Shown: piece after piece, positions 7,991 to 9,080 of the stretch
Numbering within the stretch: the stretch's first letter is position 1
Layout of the letters: every line of letters begins with the position of its first letter
Position numbers and translations under genes: made by a program
Notes under the pieces: model-generated
Database searches by the model: none
What the model saw: the letters and a program-made list of their open reading frames with translations, nothing else
Told to the model about the DNA's origin: nothing
Origin: Hyphomicrobiales bacterium
Lineage (GTDB): Bacteria; Pseudomonadota; Alphaproteobacteria; Rhizobiales; Xanthobacteraceae
Direction: 5' to 3'
NCBI GenBank assembly: GCA_023266695.1
Contig: JAHFPO010000095.1
Coordinates: 1-9,080 of the forward strand
Length of the DNA stretch: 9,080 nt

Positions 7991-8079
7991 CGTGAGGTTC
8001 CTTCTTCTCGGTTCGCTTTTCGGGTTCGGTTTCGGGCGGCCTCGGCCGGGATGTCGTCCAACCGGGTCGCCATAAACGG

Positions 8080-8102
8080 CGCGCGGGCGAGAGGCCCGCG
8101 CG
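8080..8102 (-). promoter_or_regulatory. GC-rich hairpin in the rpsO leader
   Basis: CGCGCGGGC (8080-8088) and GCCCGCGCG (8094-8102) form a perfect 9-bp stem with a 5-nt loop. If transcription starts from the -10 at 8112-8117, this stem is at the extreme 5' end of the rpsO mRNA, about 90 nt before the start codon. Alternatives are a truB terminator (but only GTTTAT follows) or part of an S15-binding leader. Confidence 0.45.
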
Positions 8103-8111
8103 ACGCGGTGC

Positions 8112-8150
8112 AATATAGCGATATTCGCGCGCCGCGCCAGCGGAATATCG
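8112..8150 (-). promoter_or_regulatory. Candidate rpsO promoter with overlapping 8-bp dyad
   Basis: On the minus strand TATATT (8117-8112) is a 5/6 match to the -10 consensus; the -35 region, CTGGCG at 17-nt spacing, is poor. Immediately upstream, CGATATTC (8150-8143 on the minus strand) and GAATATCG (8126-8119) form a perfect 8-bp inverted repeat with a 16-nt spacer, embedded in very GC-rich sequence and spanning the -35 area. This could be an activator or repressor site that compensates for the weak -35. Confidence 0.4.
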
Positions 8151-8181
8151 AGGGCCCGCGCAAAGCGGTCCGGATCGGGCC

Positions 8182-9080
8182 TCAGCGCGGTAAATGAAAG
8201 ATGCGCCGGGGCTTCAGCGTCCCCTGTTCGACCTCGGCGAGCGCAATGAGCGCCCCTTGCGTCGTAATCGACACCAGCCCTTGGAGGATCGGCGCGTCGC
8301 GTCCGCGCAGGATCACCGATTGACCGAGCGCCAGGCGCTGGGCATCGGCCCGGCTGACGGCGAGCGCCGGCAAGGCATCAAGCCCCGCCTCGACCGGTTT
8401 CAGCGCCCGGGCGAGCGTCTCTTCGCCGCCCGATTCGCCCAGCCGCGCAAGCTCTTTCAGCGTGATCGAATCGGCCGCTTCGAACGAACCGACCCGCGTG
8501 CGCCGCAGCCGCTCGACATGGCCGAAACAACCGAGCCCGCGTCCGAGGTCGCGCGCAAGCGCGCGCACATAGGTGCCCTTGCCGCATTCGGCCTCGAACA
8601 CGGCATGATCGGCATCGGGGAACTCGACCAAGGCGAGGCGATGAACCTCGACCGGGCGCGGGGCGAGCGCGACATCGGCGCCTTCGCGGGCAAGGTCATA
8701 GGCGCGCTCGCCCTCGATCTTGAGCGCGGAAAAGCGCGGCGGCACCTGCTCGATCGTTCCGGTGAAGGAGGGAAGCAACGCCCGCACCGCCTCGGGCGAG
8801 GGGCGGGCGGGGGAGGTTTCGCGCGGGCCGCCATCGGCATCGTCGGTATCGGTCTCGATCCCCCAGCGCACGGTGAAGCGATAGACCTTGCGCCCATCCA
8901 TCACGAAGGGAACGGTCTTGGTCGCTTCGCCGAGCGCGATTGGAAGCACTCCGGAGGCAAGCGGATCGAGCGTGCCGGCATGGCCGGCTTTCCTGGCGCG
9001 ATAAAGCCGCTTCACCGCCGTGACCGCGGCGGTCGAGGTTTGACCCTCCAGCTTGTCGAGGGCGATCCAGCCGTGGACAT
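8182..9080 (-). CDS. truB: tRNA pseudouridine(55) synthase TruB, partial (N-terminus off right edge)
   Basis: Converts uridine 55 of the tRNA T-loop to pseudouridine and also acts as a tRNA folding chaperone. The visible 298 residues begin VHGWIALDKLEGQTS, close to the normal N-terminus, so probably only a few residues and the start codon lie beyond 9080. The catalytic Asp is visible residue 38 (codon at 8965-8967) in GHAGTLDPLASG. RFSALKIEGERAYDLAREG and the Lys-Gly-Thr-Tyr segment GKGTYVRALARDLG are also typical of TruB. The C-terminal segment GALIALAEVEQGTLKPRRIFHLPR is the small PUA-like TruB domain. It ends 191 nt before rpsO, consistent with the rbfA-truB-rpsO-pnp order, with a probable separate rpsO promoter in between. 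Confidence 0.96.
   Translation of the reverse strand, partial: VHGWIALDKLEGQTSTAAVTAVKRLYRARKAGHAGTLDPLASGVLPIALGEATKTVPFVMDGRKVYRFTVRWGIETDTDDADGGPRETSPARPSPEAVRALLPSFTGTIEQVPPRFSALKIEGERAYDLAREGADVALAPRPVEVHRLALVEFPDADHAVFEAECGKGTYVRALARDLGRGLGCFGHVERLRRTRVGSFEAADSITLKELARLGESGGEETLARALKPVEAGLDALPALAVSRADAQRLALGQSVILRGRDAPILQGLVSITTQGALIALAEVEQGTLKPRRIFHLPR

Noticed and set aside
7991..8113. 41-codon upstream extension of rpsO
   Set aside because: S15 length and a strong ribosome site fix the start at 7990; the extension is Arg/Pro-rich leader sequence.

Overview
The window reads as ordinary alphaproteobacterial core chromosome, most likely order Hyphomicrobiales (Rhizobiales), possibly a Bradyrhizobium/Beijerinckiaceae/Methylocystaceae-type lineage; family level cannot be settled here. 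The basis is high GC with GC-rich third positions, a Fur-family protein with the hallmarks of rhizobial Irr (N-terminal Cys-Pro heme motif and a His-His-His cluster), and the gene order irr | fabA-fabB-fabI next to pnp-rpsO-truB. No IS element, phage gene, CRISPR array, tRNA or rRNA was seen. No gap between genes exceeds 300 bases.

Layout: (1) 1-838, minus: 5' part of a D-2-hydroxyacid dehydrogenase running off the left edge. (2) 1029-1562, plus: secreted two-SH3-domain protein, convergent with (3) irr, minus, 1592-2101. (4) A 273-nt divergent regulatory region, 2102-2374, between irr and fabA with two short inverted repeats. (5) 2375-5096, plus: fabA, fabB, fabI, the anaerobic-type unsaturated fatty acid branch and its enoyl reductase, followed by a possible 39-residue single-helix membrane protein (5104-5223). 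(6) A strong stem-loop terminator (5268-5301) oriented for pnp. (7) Minus strand, in transcription order: truB (its start lies beyond the right edge), rpsO, pnp, the usual translation/RNA-decay cluster.

The clearest anomaly is in pnp. The expected ATG (7521-7519) and conserved N-terminus are present, but codon 7 is TAG where the family has Glu; the frame is otherwise intact for more than 700 codons. The largest open frame therefore starts at a GTG 30 codons downstream. Just upstream, the pnp leader carries a 9-bp hairpin whose 5' arm can instead pair over 11 bp with a segment further upstream, a mutually exclusive arrangement that fits the known post-transcriptional control of pnp in other bacteria. 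The rpsO promoter region also has an 8-bp dyad and a GC-rich leader hairpin. I found no convincing undescribed multi-gene system; the observations of interest are the pnp amber codon, the leader structures, a possible small membrane protein and an uncharacterised SH3 protein.
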